The notes below the pieces were generated by a model. It did not search any database. It saw only the letters and a program-made list of their open reading frames with translations, and had not been told where the DNA came from. This document shows positions 7,701-22,490 of a stretch of DNA of 64,000 bases, one piece after another (position 1 is the first letter of the stretch; every line of letters begins with the position of its first letter). A program made the position numbers and the translations under genes. Source of the stretch: Ornithodoros turicata (lineage: Eukaryota; Arthropoda; Arachnida; Ixodida; Argasidae); the NCBI RefSeq assembly GCF_037126465.1, contig NW_026999463.1, forward strand, positions 186,000 to 249,999, in the 5' to 3' direction.

Positions 7701-10700
7701 GTACTTACTACTGTGAAGCTGCAACAATGTGCTCCAAAATACGACACAGGCGCCGACTCGCCTTAGTGGCTACTGAGTACCGACTAAGCCACTGTGTCGT
7801 AGACGGTCCCAACGTGTCTGCATCGCAGTACTTTTTTCTCTGCGTCGGGATCGTTAAAAAAAATTGGAGCATTACGAAAACGCATCTGAAGCTGCAACAA
7901 TCTGCTCCGAAAGCGTTATCTGTATCGTCGAACTAGCGTTATATAGCTTACGCGTTACGAAAAAGCATCTGAAGCTGCAACAATCCATATACTCCAAAAG
8001 CGTTATCTGCAGCATTCAACTCGCGTTATATAGCTTACGCGTTACGAAAAAGCATGTGAAGCTGCAACAATGTGCTCCAAAATACGACACAGGCGCCGAC
8101 TCGCCTTAGTGGCTACCGAGTACCGACTAAGCCACTGTGTGGTAGACGATCCCAACGTGTCTGCATCGCAGTACTTTTTTCTCTGCGTCGGGATCGTTAA
8201 AAAAATTGGAGCATTACGAAAACGCATCTGAAGCTGCAACAATCTGCTCCGAAAGCGTTATCTGTATCATCCAACTAGCGTTATATAGCTTACGCGTTAC
8301 GAAAAAGCATCTGAAGCTGCAACAATCCATATACTCCAAAAGCGTTATCTGCAGCATTCAACTCGCGTTATATAGCTTACGCGTTACGAAAAAGCATGTG
8401 AAGCTGCAACAATCCATATACTCCAAAAGCGTTATCTGCAGCATTCAACTCGCGTTATATAGCTTACGCGTTACGAAAAAGCATCTGAAGCTGCAACAAT
8501 CCATATACTCCAAAAGCGTTATCTGCAGCATTTAACTCGCGTTATATAGCTTACGCGTTACGAAAAAGCATGTGAAGCTGCAACAATCCATATACTCCAA
8601 AAGCGTTAACTGCAGCATTCAACTCGCGTTATATAGCTTACGCGTTACGAAAAAGCATGTGAAGCTGCAACAATGTGCTCCAAAATACGACACAGGCGCC
8701 GACTCGCCTTAGCGGCTACCGAGTACCGACTAAGCCACTGTGTCGTAGACGGTCCCAACGTGTCTGCATCGCAGTACTTTTTTCTCTGCGTCGGGATCGT
8801 TAAAAAAAATTGGAGCATTACGAAAACGCATCTGAAGCTGCAACAATCTGCTCCGAAAGCGTTATCTGTATCATCCAACGAGCGTTATATAGCTTACGCG
8901 TTACGAAAAAGCATCTGAAGCTGCAACAATCCATATACTCCAAAAGCGTTATCTGCAGCATTCAACTCGCGTTATATAGCTTACGCGTTACGAAAAAGCA
9001 TGTGAAGCTGCAACAATGTGCTCCAAAATACGACACAGGCGCCGACTCGCCTTAGTGGCTACCGAGTACCGACTAAGCCACTGTGTCGTAGACGGTCCCA
9101 ACGTGTCTGCATCGCAGTACTTTTTTCTCTGCGTCGGGATCGTTAAAAAAAATTGGAGCATTACGAAAACGCATCTGAAGCTGCAACAATCTGCTCCGAA
9201 AGCGTTATCTGTAGCATCCAACTAGCGTTATATAGCTTACGCGTTACGAAAAAGCATCTGAAGCTGCAACAATCCATATACTCCAAAAGCGTTATCTGCA
9301 GCATTCAACTCGCGTTATATAGCTTACGCGTTACGAAAAAGCATGTGAAGCTGCAACAATCCATATACTCCAAAAGCGTTATCTGCAGCATTCAACTCGC
9401 GTTATATAGCTTACGCGTTACGAAAAAGCATGTGAAGCTGCAACAATGTGCTCCAAAATACGACACAGGCGCCGACTCGCCTTAGTGGCTACCGAGTACC
9501 GACTAAGCCACTGTGTCGTAGACGGTCCCAACGTGTCTGCATCGCAGTACTTTTTTCTCTGTGTCGGGATCGTAAAAAAAAATTGGAGCATTACGAAAAC
9601 GCATCTGAAGCTGCAACAATCTGCTCCGAAAGCGTTATCTGTATCATCCAACTAGCGTTATATAGCTTACGCGTTACGAAAAAGCATCTGAAGCTGCAAC
9701 AATCCATATACTCCAAAAGCGTTATCGGCAGCATTCAACTCGCGTTATGTAGCTTACGCGTTACGAAAAAGCATGTGAAGCTGCAACAATCCATATACTC
9801 CAAAAGCGTTATCTGCAGCATTCAACTCGCGTTATATAGCTTACGCGTTACGAAAAAGCATCTGAAGCTGCAACAATCTATATACTCCAAAAGCGTTATC
9901 TGCAGCATTCAACTCGCGTTATATAGCTTACGCGTTACGAAAAAGCATCTGAAGCTGCAACAATCCATATACTCCAAAAGCGTTATCTGCATCATTCAAC
10001 TCGCGTTATATAGCTTACGCGTTACGAAAAAGCATGTGAAGCTGCAACAATGTGCTCCAAAATACGACACAGGCGCCGACTCGCCTTAGTGGCTACTGAG
10101 TACCGACTAAGCCACTGTGTCGTAGACGGTCCCAACGTGTCTGCATCGCAGTACTTTTTTCTCTGCGTCGGGATCGTTAAAAAAATTTGGAGCATTACGA
10201 AAACGCAGCTGAAGCTGCAACAATCTGCTCCGAAAGCGTTATCTGTATCGTCGAACTAGCGTTATATAGCTTACGCGTTACGAAAAAGCATCTGAAGCTG
10301 CAACAATCCATATACTCCAAAAGCGTTATCTGCAGCATTCAACTCGCGTTATATAGCTTACGCGTTACGAAAAAGCATGTGAAGCTGCAACAATGTGCTC
10401 CAAAATACGACACAGGCGCCGACTCGCCTTAGTGGCTACTGAGTACCGACTAAGCCACTGTGTCGTAGACGGTCCCAACGTGTCTGCATCGCAGTACTTT
10501 TTTCTCTGCGTCGGGATCGTTAAAAAAATTGGAGCATTACGAAAACGCATCTGAAGCTGCAACAATCTGCTCCGAAAGCGTTATCTGTATCGTCGAACTA
10601 GCGTTATATAGCTTACGCGTTACGAAAAAGCATCTGAAGCTGCAACAATCCATATACTCCAAAAGCGTTATCTGCAGCATTCAACTCGCGTTATATAGCT

Positions 10701-10734
10701 TACGCGTTACGAAAAAGCATGTGAAGCTGCAACA

Positions 10735-13650
10735 ATGTGCTCCAAAATACGACACAGGCGCCGACTCGCCTTAGTGGCTACTGAGTACCGACTAAGCCAC
10801 CGTGTCGTAGACGGTCCCAACGTGTCTGCATCGCAGTACTTTTTTCTCTGCGTCGGGATCGTTAAAAAAAATTGGAGCATTACGAAAACGCATCTGAAGC
10901 TGCAACAATCTGCTCCGAAAGCGTTATCTGTATCATCCAACTAGCGTTATATAGCTTACGCGTTACGAAAAAGCATCTGAAGCTGCAACAATCCATATAC
11001 TCCAAAAGCGTTATCTGCAGCATTCAACTCGCGTTATATAGCTTACGCGTTACGAAAAAGCATGTGAAGCTGCAACAATCCATATACTCCAAAAGCGTTA
11101 TCTGCAGCATTCAACTCGCGTTATATAGCTTACGCGTTACGAAAAAGCATCTGGAGCTGCAACAATCCATATACTCCAAAAGCGTTATCTGCAGCATTCA
11201 ACTCGCGTTATATAGCTTACGCGTTACGAAAAAGCATCTCAAGCGGCAACAATCCATATACTCCAAAAGCGTTATCTGCAGCATTCAACTCGCGTTATAT
11301 AGCTTACGCGTTACGAAAAAGCATGTGAAGCTGCAACAATCCATATACTCCAAAAGCGTTATATGCAGCATTCAACTCGCGTTATATAGCTTACGCGTTA
11401 CGAAAAAGCATCTGAAGCTGCAACAATCCATATACTCCAAAAGCGTTATCTGCAGCATTCAACTCGCGTTATATAGCTTACGCGTTACGAAAAAGCATGT
11501 GAAGCTGCAACAATGTGCTCCAAAATACGACACAGGCGCCGACTCGCCTTAGTGGCTACAGAGTACCGACTAAGCCACTGTGTCGTAGACGGTCCCAACG
11601 TGTCTGCATCGCAGTACTTTTTTCTCTGCGTCGGGATCGTTAATTCGAGTATTACGAAAACGCATCTGAAGCTGCAACAATCTGCTCCGAAAGCGTTATC
11701 TGTATCATCCAACTAGCGTTATATAGCTTACGCGTTACGAAAAAGCATCTGAAGCTGCAACAATCCATATACTCCAAAAGCGTTATCTGCAGCATTCAAC
11801 TCGCGTTATATAGCTTACGCGTTACGAAAAAGCATGTGAAGCTGCAACAATGTGCTCCAAAATACGACACAGGCGCCGACTCGCCTTAGTGGCTACTGAG
11901 TACCGACTAAGCCACCGTGTCGTAGACGGTCCCAACGTGTCTGCATCGCAGTACTTTTTTCTCTGCGTCGGGATCGTTAAAAAAAATTGGAGCATTACGA
12001 AAACGCATCTGAAGCTGCAACAATCTGCTCCGAAAGCGTTATCTGTATCGTCGAACTAGCGTTATATAGCTTACGCGTTACGAAAAAGCATCTGAAGCTG
12101 CAACAATCCATATACTCCAAAAGCGTTATCTGCAGCATTCAACTCGCGTTATATAGCTTACGCGTTACGAAAAAGCATGTGAAGCTGCAACAATGTGCTC
12201 CAAAATACGACACAGGCGCCGACTCGCCTTAGTGGCTACTGAGTACCGACTAAGCCACCGTGTCGTAGACGGTCCCAACGTGTCTGCATCGCAGTACTTT
12301 TTTCTCTGCGTCGGGATCGTTAAAAAAAATTGGAGCATTACGAAAACGCATCTGAAGCTGCAACAATCTGCTCCGAAACCGTTATCTGTATCATCCAACT
12401 AGCGTTATATAGCTTACGCGTTACGAAAAAGCATCTGAAGCTGCAACAATCCATATACTCCAAAAGCGTTATCTGCAGCATTCAACTCGCGTTATATAGC
12501 TTACGCGTTACGAAAAAGCATGTGAAGCTGCAACAATCCATATACTCCAAAAGCGTTATCTGCAGCATTCAACTCGCGTTATATAGCTTACGCGTTACGA
12601 AAAAGCATCTGGAGCTGCAACAATCCATATACTCCAAAAGCGTTATCTGCAGCATTCAACTCGCGTTATATAGCTTACGCGTTACGAAAAAGCATCTGAA
12701 GCGGCAACAATCCATATACTCCAAAAGCGTTATCTGCAGCATTCAACTCGCGTTATATAGCTTACGCGTTACGAAAAAGCATGTGAAGCTGCAACAATCC
12801 ATATACTCCAAAAGCGTTATATGCAGCATTCAACTCGCGTTATATAGCTTACGCGTTACGAAAAAGCATCTGAAGCTGCAACAATCCATATACTCCAAAA
12901 GCGTTATCTGCAGCATTCAACTCGCGTTATATAGCTTACGCGTTACGAAAAAGCATGTGAAGCTGCAACAATGTGCTCCAAAATACGACACAGGCGCCGA
13001 CTCGCCTTAGTGGCTACAGAGTACCGACTAAGCCACTGTGTCGTAGACGGTCCCAACGTGTCTGCATCGCAGTACTTTTTTCTCTGCGTCGGGATCGTTA
13101 ATTCGAGTATTACGAAAACGCATCTGAAGCTGCAACAATCTGCTCCGAAAGCGTTATCTGTATCATCCAACTAGCGTTATATAGCTTACGCGTTACGAAA
13201 AAGCATCTGAAGCTGCAACAATCCATATACTCCAAAAGCGTTATCTGCAGCATTCAACTCGCGTTATATAGCTTACGCGTTACGAAAAAGCATGTGAAGC
13301 TGCAACAATCCATATACTCCAAAAGCGTTATCTGCAGCATTCAACTCGCGTTATATAGCTTACGCGTTACGAAAAAGCATCTGAAGCTGCAACAATCCAT
13401 ATACTCCAAAAGCGTTATCTGCAGCATTCAACTCGCGTTATATAGCTTACGCGTTACGAAAAAGCATGTGAAGCTGCAACAATCCATATACTCCAAAAGC
13501 GTTATCTGCAGCATTCAACTCGCGTTATATAGCTTACGCGTTACGAAAAAGCATGTGAAGCTGCAACAATGTGCTCCAAAATACGACACAGGCGCCGACT
13601 CGCCTTAGCGGCTACCGAGTACCGACTAAGCCACTGTGTCGTAGACGGTC
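10735..13650 (+). repeat. 1458-bp higher-order duplication within satellite A
   Basis: Anchors at 10735, 11513, 11850 and 12193, 12971 (spacings 778, 337, 343, 778) show that 10735-12192 was copied in tandem; the second copy begins at 12193 and then departs after 12971. Internal marker variants (CTGGAGCTG, AAGCGGCAAC, TTATATGCAGC, and the TTAATTCGAG anchor) recur in the same order in both. Confidence 0.85.
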
Positions 13651-16396
13651 CCAACGTGTCTGCATCGCAGTACTTTTTTCTCTGCGTCGGCATCGTTAAA
13701 AAAAATTGGAGCATTACGAAAACGCATCTGAAGCTGCAACAATCTGCTCCGAAAGCGTTATCTGTATCATCCAACGAGCGTTATATAGCTTACGCGTTAC
13801 GAAAAAGCATCTGAAGCTGCAACAATCCATATACTCCAAAAGCGTTATCTGCAGCATTCAACTCGCGTTATATAGCTTACGCGTTACGAAAAAGCATGTG
13901 AAGCTGCAACAATGTGCTCCAAAATACGACACAGGCGCCGACTCGCCTTAGTGGCTACCGAGTACCGACTAAGCCACTGTGTCGTAGACGGTCCCAACGT
14001 GTCTGCATCGCAGTACTTTTTTCTCTGCGTCGGGATCGTTAAAAAAAATTGGAGCATTACGAAAACGCATCTGAAGCTGCAACAATCTGCTCCGAAAGCG
14101 TTATCTGTAGCATCCAACTAGCGTTATATAGCTTACGCGTTACGAAAAAGCATCTGAAGCTGCAACAATCCATATACTCCAAAAGCGTTATCTGCAGCAT
14201 TCAACTCGCGTTATATAGCTTATGCGTTACGAAAAAGCATCTGAAGCTGCAACAATCCACATACTCCAAAAGCGTTATCTGCATCATTCAACTCGCGTTA
14301 TATAGCTTACGCGTTACGAAAAAGCATGTGAAGCTGCAACAATGTGCTCCAAAATACGACACAGGCGCCGACTCGCCTTAGTGGCTACTGAGTACCGACT
14401 AAGCCACTGTGTCGTAGACGGTCCCAACGTGTCTGCATCGCAGTACTTTTTTCTCTGCGTCGGGATCGTTAAAAAAATTTGGAGCATTACGAAAACGCAG
14501 CTGAAGCTGCAACAATCTGCTCCGAAAGCGTTATCTGTATCGTCGAACTAGCGTTATATAGCTTACGCGTTACGAAAAGCATCTGAAGCTGCAACAATCC
14601 ATGTACTCCAAAAGCGTTATCTGCAGCATTCAACTCGCGTTATATAGCTTACGCGTTACGAAAAAGCATGTGAAGCTGCAACAATGTGCTCCAAAATACG
14701 ACACAGGCGCCGACTCGCCTTAGTGGCTACTGAGTACCGACTAAGCCACTGTGTCGTAGACGGTCCCAACGTGTCTGCATCGCAGTACTTTTTTCTCTGC
14801 GTCGGGATCGTTAAAAAAAATTGGAGCATTACGAAAACGCATCTGAAGCTGCAACAATCTGCTCCGAAAGCGTTATCTGTATCGTCGAACTAGCGTTATA
14901 TAGCTTACGCGTTACGAAAAAGCATCTGAACCTGCAACAATCCATATACTCCAAAAGCGTTATCTGCAGCATTCAACTCGCGTTATATAGCTTACGCGTT
15001 ACGAAAAAGCATGTGAAGCTCAACAATGTCCTCCAAAATACGACACAGGCGCCGACTCGCCTTAGTGGGTACTGAGTACCGACTAAGCCACTGTGTCGTA
15101 GACGGTCCCAACGTGTCTGCATCGCAGTACTTTTTTCTCTGCGTCGGGATCGTTAATTCGAGTATTACGAAAACGCATCTGAAGCTGCAACAATGTGCTT
15201 CGAAAGCGTTATCTGTATCATCCAACTAGCGTTATATAGCTTACGCGTTACGAAAAAGCATCTGAAGCTGCAACAATCCATATACTCCAAAAGCGTTATC
15301 TGCAGCATTCAAATCGCGTTATATAGCTTACGCGTTACGAAAAAGCATGTGAAGCTGCAACAATCCATATACTCCAAAAGCGTTATCTGCAGCATTCAAC
15401 TCGCGTTATATAGCTTACGCGTTACGAAAAAGCATCTGAAGCTGCAACAATCCATATACTCCAAAAGCGTTATCTGCAGCATTCAACTCGCGTTATATAG
15501 CTTACGCGTTACGAAAAAGCATGTGAAGCTGCAACAATCCATATACTCCAAAAGCGTTATCTGCAGCATTCAACTCGCGTTATATAGCTTACGCATTACG
15601 AAAAAGCATGTGAAGCTGCAACAATGTGCTCCAAAATACGACACAGGCGCCGACTCGCCTTAGCGGCTACCGAGTACCGACTAAGCCACTGTGTCGTAGA
15701 CGGTCCCAACGTGTCTGCATCGCAGTACTTTTTTCTCTGCGTCGGGATCGTTAAAAAAAATTGGAGCATTACGAAAACGCATCTGAAGCTGCAACAATCT
15801 GCTCCGAAAGCGTTATCTGTATCATCCAACGAGCGTTATATAGCTTACGCGTTACGAAAAAGCATCTGAAGCTGCAACAATCCATATACTCCAAAAGCGT
15901 TATCTGCAGCATTCAACTCGCGTTATATAGCTTGCGCGTTACGAAAAAGCATGTGAAGCTGCAACAATGTGCTCCAAAATACGACACAGGCGCCGACTCG
16001 CCTTAGTGGCTACCGAGTACCGACTAAGCCACTGTGTCGTAGACGGTCCCAACGTGTCTGCATCGCAGTACTTTTTTCTCTGCGTCGGGATCGTTAAAAA
16101 AAATTGGAGCATTACGAAAACGCATCTGAAGCTGCAACAATCTGCTCCGAAAGCGTTATCTGTACCATCCAACTAGCGTTATATAGCTTACGCGTTACGA
16201 AAAAGCATCTGAAGCTGCAACAATCCATATACTCCAAAAGCGTTATCTGCAGCATTCAACTCGCGTTATATAGCTTACGCGTTACGAAAAAGCATCTGAA
16301 GCTGCAACAATCCACATACTCCAAAAGCGTTATCTGCATCATTCAACTCGCGTTATATAGCTTACGCGTTACGAAAAAGCATGTGAAGCTGCAACA

Positions 16397-19300
16397 ATGT
16401 GCTCCAAAATACGACACAGGCGCCGACTGGCCTTAGTGGCTACTGAGTACCGACTAAGCCACTGTGTCGTAGACGGTCCCAACGTGTCTGCATCGCAGTA
16501 CTTTTTTCTCTGCGTCGGGATCGTTAAAAAAATTTGGAGCATTACGAAAACGCAGCTGAAGCTGCAACAATCTGCTCCGAAAGCGTTATCTGTATCGTCG
16601 AACTAGCGTTATATAGCTTACGCGTTACGAAAAGCATCTGAAGCTGCAACAATCCATGTACTCCAAAAGCGTTATCTGCAGCATTCAACTCGCGTTATAT
16701 AGCTTACGCGTTACGAAAAAGCATGTGAAGCTGCAACAATGTGCTCCAAAATACGACACAGGCGCCGACTCGCCTTAGTGGCTACTGAGTACCGACTAAG
16801 CCACTGTGTCGTAGACGGTCCCAACGTGTCTGCATCGCAGTACTTTTTTCTCTGCGTCGGGATCGTTAAAAAAAATTGGAGCATTACGAAAACGCATCTG
16901 AAGCTGCAACAATCTGCTCCGAAAGCGTTATCTGTATCGTCGAACTAGCGTTATATAGCTTACGCGTTACGAAAAAGCATCTGAACCTGCAACAATCCAT
17001 ATACTCCAAAAGCGTTATCTGCAGCATTCAACTCGCGTTATATAGCTTACGCGTTACGAAAAAGCATGTGAAGCTGCAACAATGTGCTCCAAAATACGAC
17101 ACAGGCGCCGACTCGCCTTAGTGGCTACTGAGTACCGACTAAGCCACTGTGTCGTAGACGGTCCCAACGTGTCTGCATCGCAGTACTTTTTTCTCTGCGT
17201 CGGGATCGTTAAAAAAATTGGAGCATTACGAAAACGCATCTGAAGCTGCAACAATCTGCTCCGAAAGCGTTATCTGTATCATCCAACTAGCGTTATATAG
17301 CTTACGCGTTACGAAAAAGCATCTGAAGCTGCAACAATCCATATACTCCAAAAGCGTTATCTGCAGCATTCAACTCGCGTTATATAGCTTACGCGTTACG
17401 AAAAAGCATGTGAAGCTGCAACAATCCATATACTCCAAAAGCGTTATCTGCAGCATTCAACTCGCGTTATATAGCTTACGCGTTACGAAAAAGCATCTGG
17501 AGCTGCAACAATCCATATACTCCAAAAGCGTTATCTGCAGCATTCAACTCGCGTTATATAGCTTACGCGTTACGAAAAAGCATCTGAAGCGGCAACAATC
17601 CATATACTCCAAAAGCGTTATCTGCAGCATTCAACTCGCGTTATATAGCTTACGCGTTACGAAAAAGCATGTGAAGCTGCAACAATCCATATACTCCAAA
17701 AGCGTTATATGCATCATTCAACTCGCGTTATATAGCTTACGCGTTACGAAAAAGCATCTGAAGCTGCAACAATCCATATACTCCAAAAGCGTTATCTGCA
17801 GCATTCAACTCGCGTTATATAGCTTACGCGTTACGAAAAAGCATGTGAAGCTGCAACAATGTGCTCCAAAATACGACACAGGCGCCGACTCGCCTTAGTG
17901 GCTACCGAGTACCGACTAAGCCACTGTGTCGTAGACGGTCCCAACGTGTCTGCATCGCAGTACTTTTTTCTCTGCGTCGGGATCGTTAATTCGAGTATTA
18001 CGAAAACGCATCTGAAGCTGCAACAATCTGCTCCGAAAGCGTTATCTGTATCATCCAACTAGCGTTATATAGCTTACGCGTTACGAAAAAGCATCTGAAG
18101 CTGCAACAATCCACATACTCCAAAAGCGTTATCTGCATCATTCAACTCGCGTTATATAGCTTACGCGTTACGAAAAAGCATGTGAAGCTGCAACAATGTG
18201 CTCCAAAATACGACACAGGCGCCGACTCGCCTTAGTGGCTACTGAGTACCGACTAAGCCACTGTGTCGTAGACGGTCCCAACGTGTCTGCATCGCAGTAC
18301 TTTTTTCTCTGCGTCGGGATCGTTAAAAAAATTTGGAGCATTACGAAAACGCAGCTGAAGCTGCAACAATCTGCTCCGAAAGCGTTATCTGTATCGTCGA
18401 ACTAGCGTTATATAGCTTACGCGTTACGAAAAAGCATCTGAAGCTGCAACAATCCATGTACTCCAAAAGCGTTATCTGCAGCATTCAACTCGCGTTATAT
18501 AGCTTACGCGTTACGAAAAAGCATGTGAAGCTGCAACAATGTGCTCCAAAATACGACACAGGCGCCGACTCGCCTTAGTGGCTACTGAGTACCGACTAAG
18601 CCACTGTGTCGTAGACGGTCCCAACGTGTCTGCATCGCAGTACTTTTTTCTCTGCGTCGGGATCGTTAAAAAAAATTGGAGCATTACGAAAACGCATCTG
18701 AAGCTGCAACAATCTGCTCCGAAAGCGTTATCTGTATCGTCGAACTAGCGTTATATAGCTTACGCGTTACGAAAAAGCATCTGAACCTGCAACAATCTAT
18801 ATACTCCAAAAGCGTTATCTGCAGCATTCAACTCGCGTTATATAGCTTACGCGTTACGAAAAAGCATGTGAAGCTGCAACAATGTGCTCCAAAATACGAC
18901 ACAGGCGCCGACTCGCCTTAGTGGCTACTGAGTACCGACTAAGCCACTGTGTCGTAGACGGTCCCAACGCTTCTGCATCGCAGTACTTTTTTCTCTGCGT
19001 CGGGATCGTTAAAAAAAATTGGAGCATTACGAAAACGCATCTGAAGCTGCAACAATCTGCTCCGAAAGCGTTATCTGTATCATCCAACGAGCGTTATATA
19101 GCTTACGCGTTACGAAAAAGCATCTGAAGCTGCAACAATCCATATACTCCAAAAGCGTTATCTGCAGCATTCAACTCGCGTTATATAGCTTACGCCTTAC
19201 GAAAAAGCATGTGAAGCTGCAACAATGTGCTCCAAAATACGACACAGGCGCCGACTCGCCTTAGTGGCTACCGAGTACCGACTAAGCCACTGTGTCGTAG

Positions 19301-22300
19301 ACGGTCCCAACGTGTCTGCATCGCAGTACTTTTTTCTCTGCGTCGGGATCGTTAAAAAAAATTGGAGCATTACGAAAACGCATCTGAAGCTGCAACAATC
19401 TGCTCCGAAAGCGTTATCTGTAGCATCCAACTAGCGTTATATAGCTTACGCGTTACGAAAAAGCATCTGAAGCTGCAACAATCCATATACTCCAAAAGCG
19501 TTATCTGCAGCATTCAACTCGCGTTATATAGCTTACGCGTTACGAAAAAGCATCTGAAGCTGCAACAATCCACATACTCCAAAAGCGTTATCTGCATCAT
19601 TCAACTCGCGTTATATAGCTTACGCGTTACGAAAAAGCATGTGAAGCTGCAACAATGTGCTCCAAAATACGACACAGGCGCCGACTCGCCTTAGTGGCTA
19701 CTGAGTACCGACTAAGCCACTGTGTCGTAGACGGTCCCAACGTGTCTGCATCGCAGTACTTTTTTCTCTGCGTCGGGATCGTTAAAAAAATTTGGAGCAT
19801 TACGAAAACGCAGCTGAAGCTGCAACAATCTGCTCCGAAAGCGTTATCTGTATCGTCGAACTAGCGTTATATAGCTTACGCGTTACGAAAAGCATTTGAA
19901 GCTGCAACAATCCATGTACTCCAAAAGCGTTATCTGCAGCATTCAACTCGCGTTATATAGCTTACGCGTTACGAAAAAGCATGTGAAGCTGCAACAATGT
20001 GCTCCAAAATACGACACAGGCGCCGACTCGCCTTAGTGGCTACTGAGTACCGACTAAGCCACTGTGTCGTAGACGGTCCCAACGTGTCTGCATCGCAGTA
20101 CTTTTTTCTCTGCGTCGGGATCGTTAAAAAAAATTGGAGCATTACGAAAACGCATCTGAAGCTGCAACAATCTGCTCCGAAAGCGTTATCTGTATCGTCG
20201 AACTAGCGTTATATAGCTTACGCGTTACGAAAAAGCATCTGAACCTGCAACAATCCATATACTCCAAAAGCGTTATCTGCAGCATTCAACTCGCGTTATA
20301 TAGCTTACGCGTTACGAAAAAGCATGTGAAGCTGCAACAATGTGCTCCAAAATACGACACAGGCGCCGACTCGCCTTAGTGGCTACTGAGTACCGACTAA
20401 GCCACTGTGTCGTAGACGGTCCCAACGTGTCTGCATCGCAGTACTTTTTTCTCTGCGTCGGGATCGTTAAAAAAATTGGAGCATTACGAAAACGCATCTG
20501 AAGCTGCAACAATCTGCTCCGAAAGCGTTATCTGTATCATCCAACTAGCGTTATATAGCTTACGCGTTACGAAAAAGCATCTGAAGCTGCAACAATCCAT
20601 ATACTCCAAAAGCGTTATCTGCAGCATTCAACTCGCGTTATATAGCTTACGCGTTACGAAAAAGCATGTGAAGCTGCAACAATCCATATACTCCAAAAGC
20701 GTTATCTGCAGCATTCAACTCGCGTTATATAGCTTACGCGTTACGAAAAAGCATCTGGAGCTGCAACAATCCATATACTCCAAAAGCGTTATCTGCAGCA
20801 TTCAACTCGCGTTATATAGCTTACGCGTTACGAAAAAGCATCTGAAGCGGCAACAATCCATATACTCCAAAAGCGTTATCTGCAGCATTCAACTCGCGTT
20901 ATATAGCTTACGCGTTACGAAAAAGCATGTGAAGCTGCAACAATCCATATACTCCAAAAGCGTTATATGCAGCATTCAACTCGCGTTATATAGCTTACGC
21001 GTTACGAAAAAGCATCTGAAGCTGCAACAATCCATATACTCCAAAAGCGTTATCTGCAGCATTCAACTCGCGTTATATAGCTTACGCGTTACGAAAAAGC
21101 ATGTGAAGCTGCAACAATGTGCTCCAAAATACGACAAAGGCGCCGACTCGCCTTAGTGGCTACCGAGTACCGACTAAGCCACTGTGTCGTAGACGGTCCC
21201 AACGTGTCTGCATCGCAGTACTTTTTTCTCTGCGTCGGGATCGTTAATTCGAGTATTACGAAAACGCATCTGAAGCTGCAACAATCTGCTCCGAAAGCGT
21301 TATCTGTATCATCCAACTAGCGTTATATAGCTTACGCGTTACCAAAAAGCATCTGAAGCTGCAACAATCCACATACTCCAAAAGCGTTATCTGCATCATT
21401 CAACTCGCGTTATATAGCTTACGCGTTACGAAAAAGCATGTGAAGCTGCAACAATGTGCTCCAAAATACGACACAGGCGCCGACTCGCCTTAGTGGCTAC
21501 TGAGTACCGACTAAGCCACTGTGTCGTAGACGGTCCCAACGTGTCTGCATCGCAGTACTTTTTTCTCTGCGTCGGGATCGTTAAAAAAAAATTGGAGCAT
21601 TACGAAAACGCATCTGAAGCTGCAACAATCTGCTCCGAAAGCGTTATCTGTATCGTCGAACTAGCGTTATATAGCTTACGCGTTACGAAAAAGCATCTGA
21701 ACCTGCAACAATCTATATACTCCAAAAGCGTTATCTGCAGCATTCAACTCGCGTTATATAGCTTACGCGTTACGAAAAAGCATGTGAAGCTGCAACAATG
21801 TGCTCCAAAATACGACACAGGCGCCGACTCGCCTTAGTGGCTACTGAGTACCGACTAAGCCACTGTGTCGTAGACGGTCCCAACGTGTCTGCATCGCAGT
21901 ACTTTTTTCTCTGCGTCGGGATCGTTAAAAAAAATTGGAGCATTACGAAAACGCATCTGAAGCTGCAACAATCTGCTCCGAAAGCGTTATCTGTATCATC
22001 CAACTAGCGTTATATAGCTTACGCGTTACGAAAAATCATCTGAAGCTGCAACAATCCATATACTCCAAAAGCGTTATCTGCAGCATTCAACTCGCGTTAT
22101 ATAGCTTACGCGTTACGAAAAAGCATGTGAAGCTGCAACAATCCATATACTCCAAAAGCGTTATCTGCAGCATTCAACTCGCGTTATATAGCTTACGCGT
22201 TACGAAAAAGCATCTGGAGCTGCAACAATCCATATACTCCAAAAGCGTTATCTGCAGCATTCAACTCGCGTTATATAGCTTACGCGTTACGAAAAAGCAT

Positions 22301-22490
22301 CTGAAGCGGCAACAATCCATATACTCCAAAAGCGTTATCTGCAGCATTCAACTCGCGTTATATAGCTTACGCGTTACGAAAAAGCATGTGAAGCTGCAAC
22401 AATCCATATACTCCAAAAGCGTTATATGCAGCATTCAACTCGCGTTATATAGCTTACGCGTTACGAAAAAGCATGTGAAGCTGCAACAAT
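16397..22490 (+). repeat. About 3258-bp higher-order repeat within satellite A
   Basis: Anchor spacings from 16397 are 342, 343, 777, 337, 343, 343, 343, 430, reaching 19655. From 19655 they run 342, 343, 777, 337, 344, then 691, so a 3258-bp block is repeated, with later changes. A related block begins at 13569 and 15624 (both 343, 430, 342, 342/343). Confidence 0.8.
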
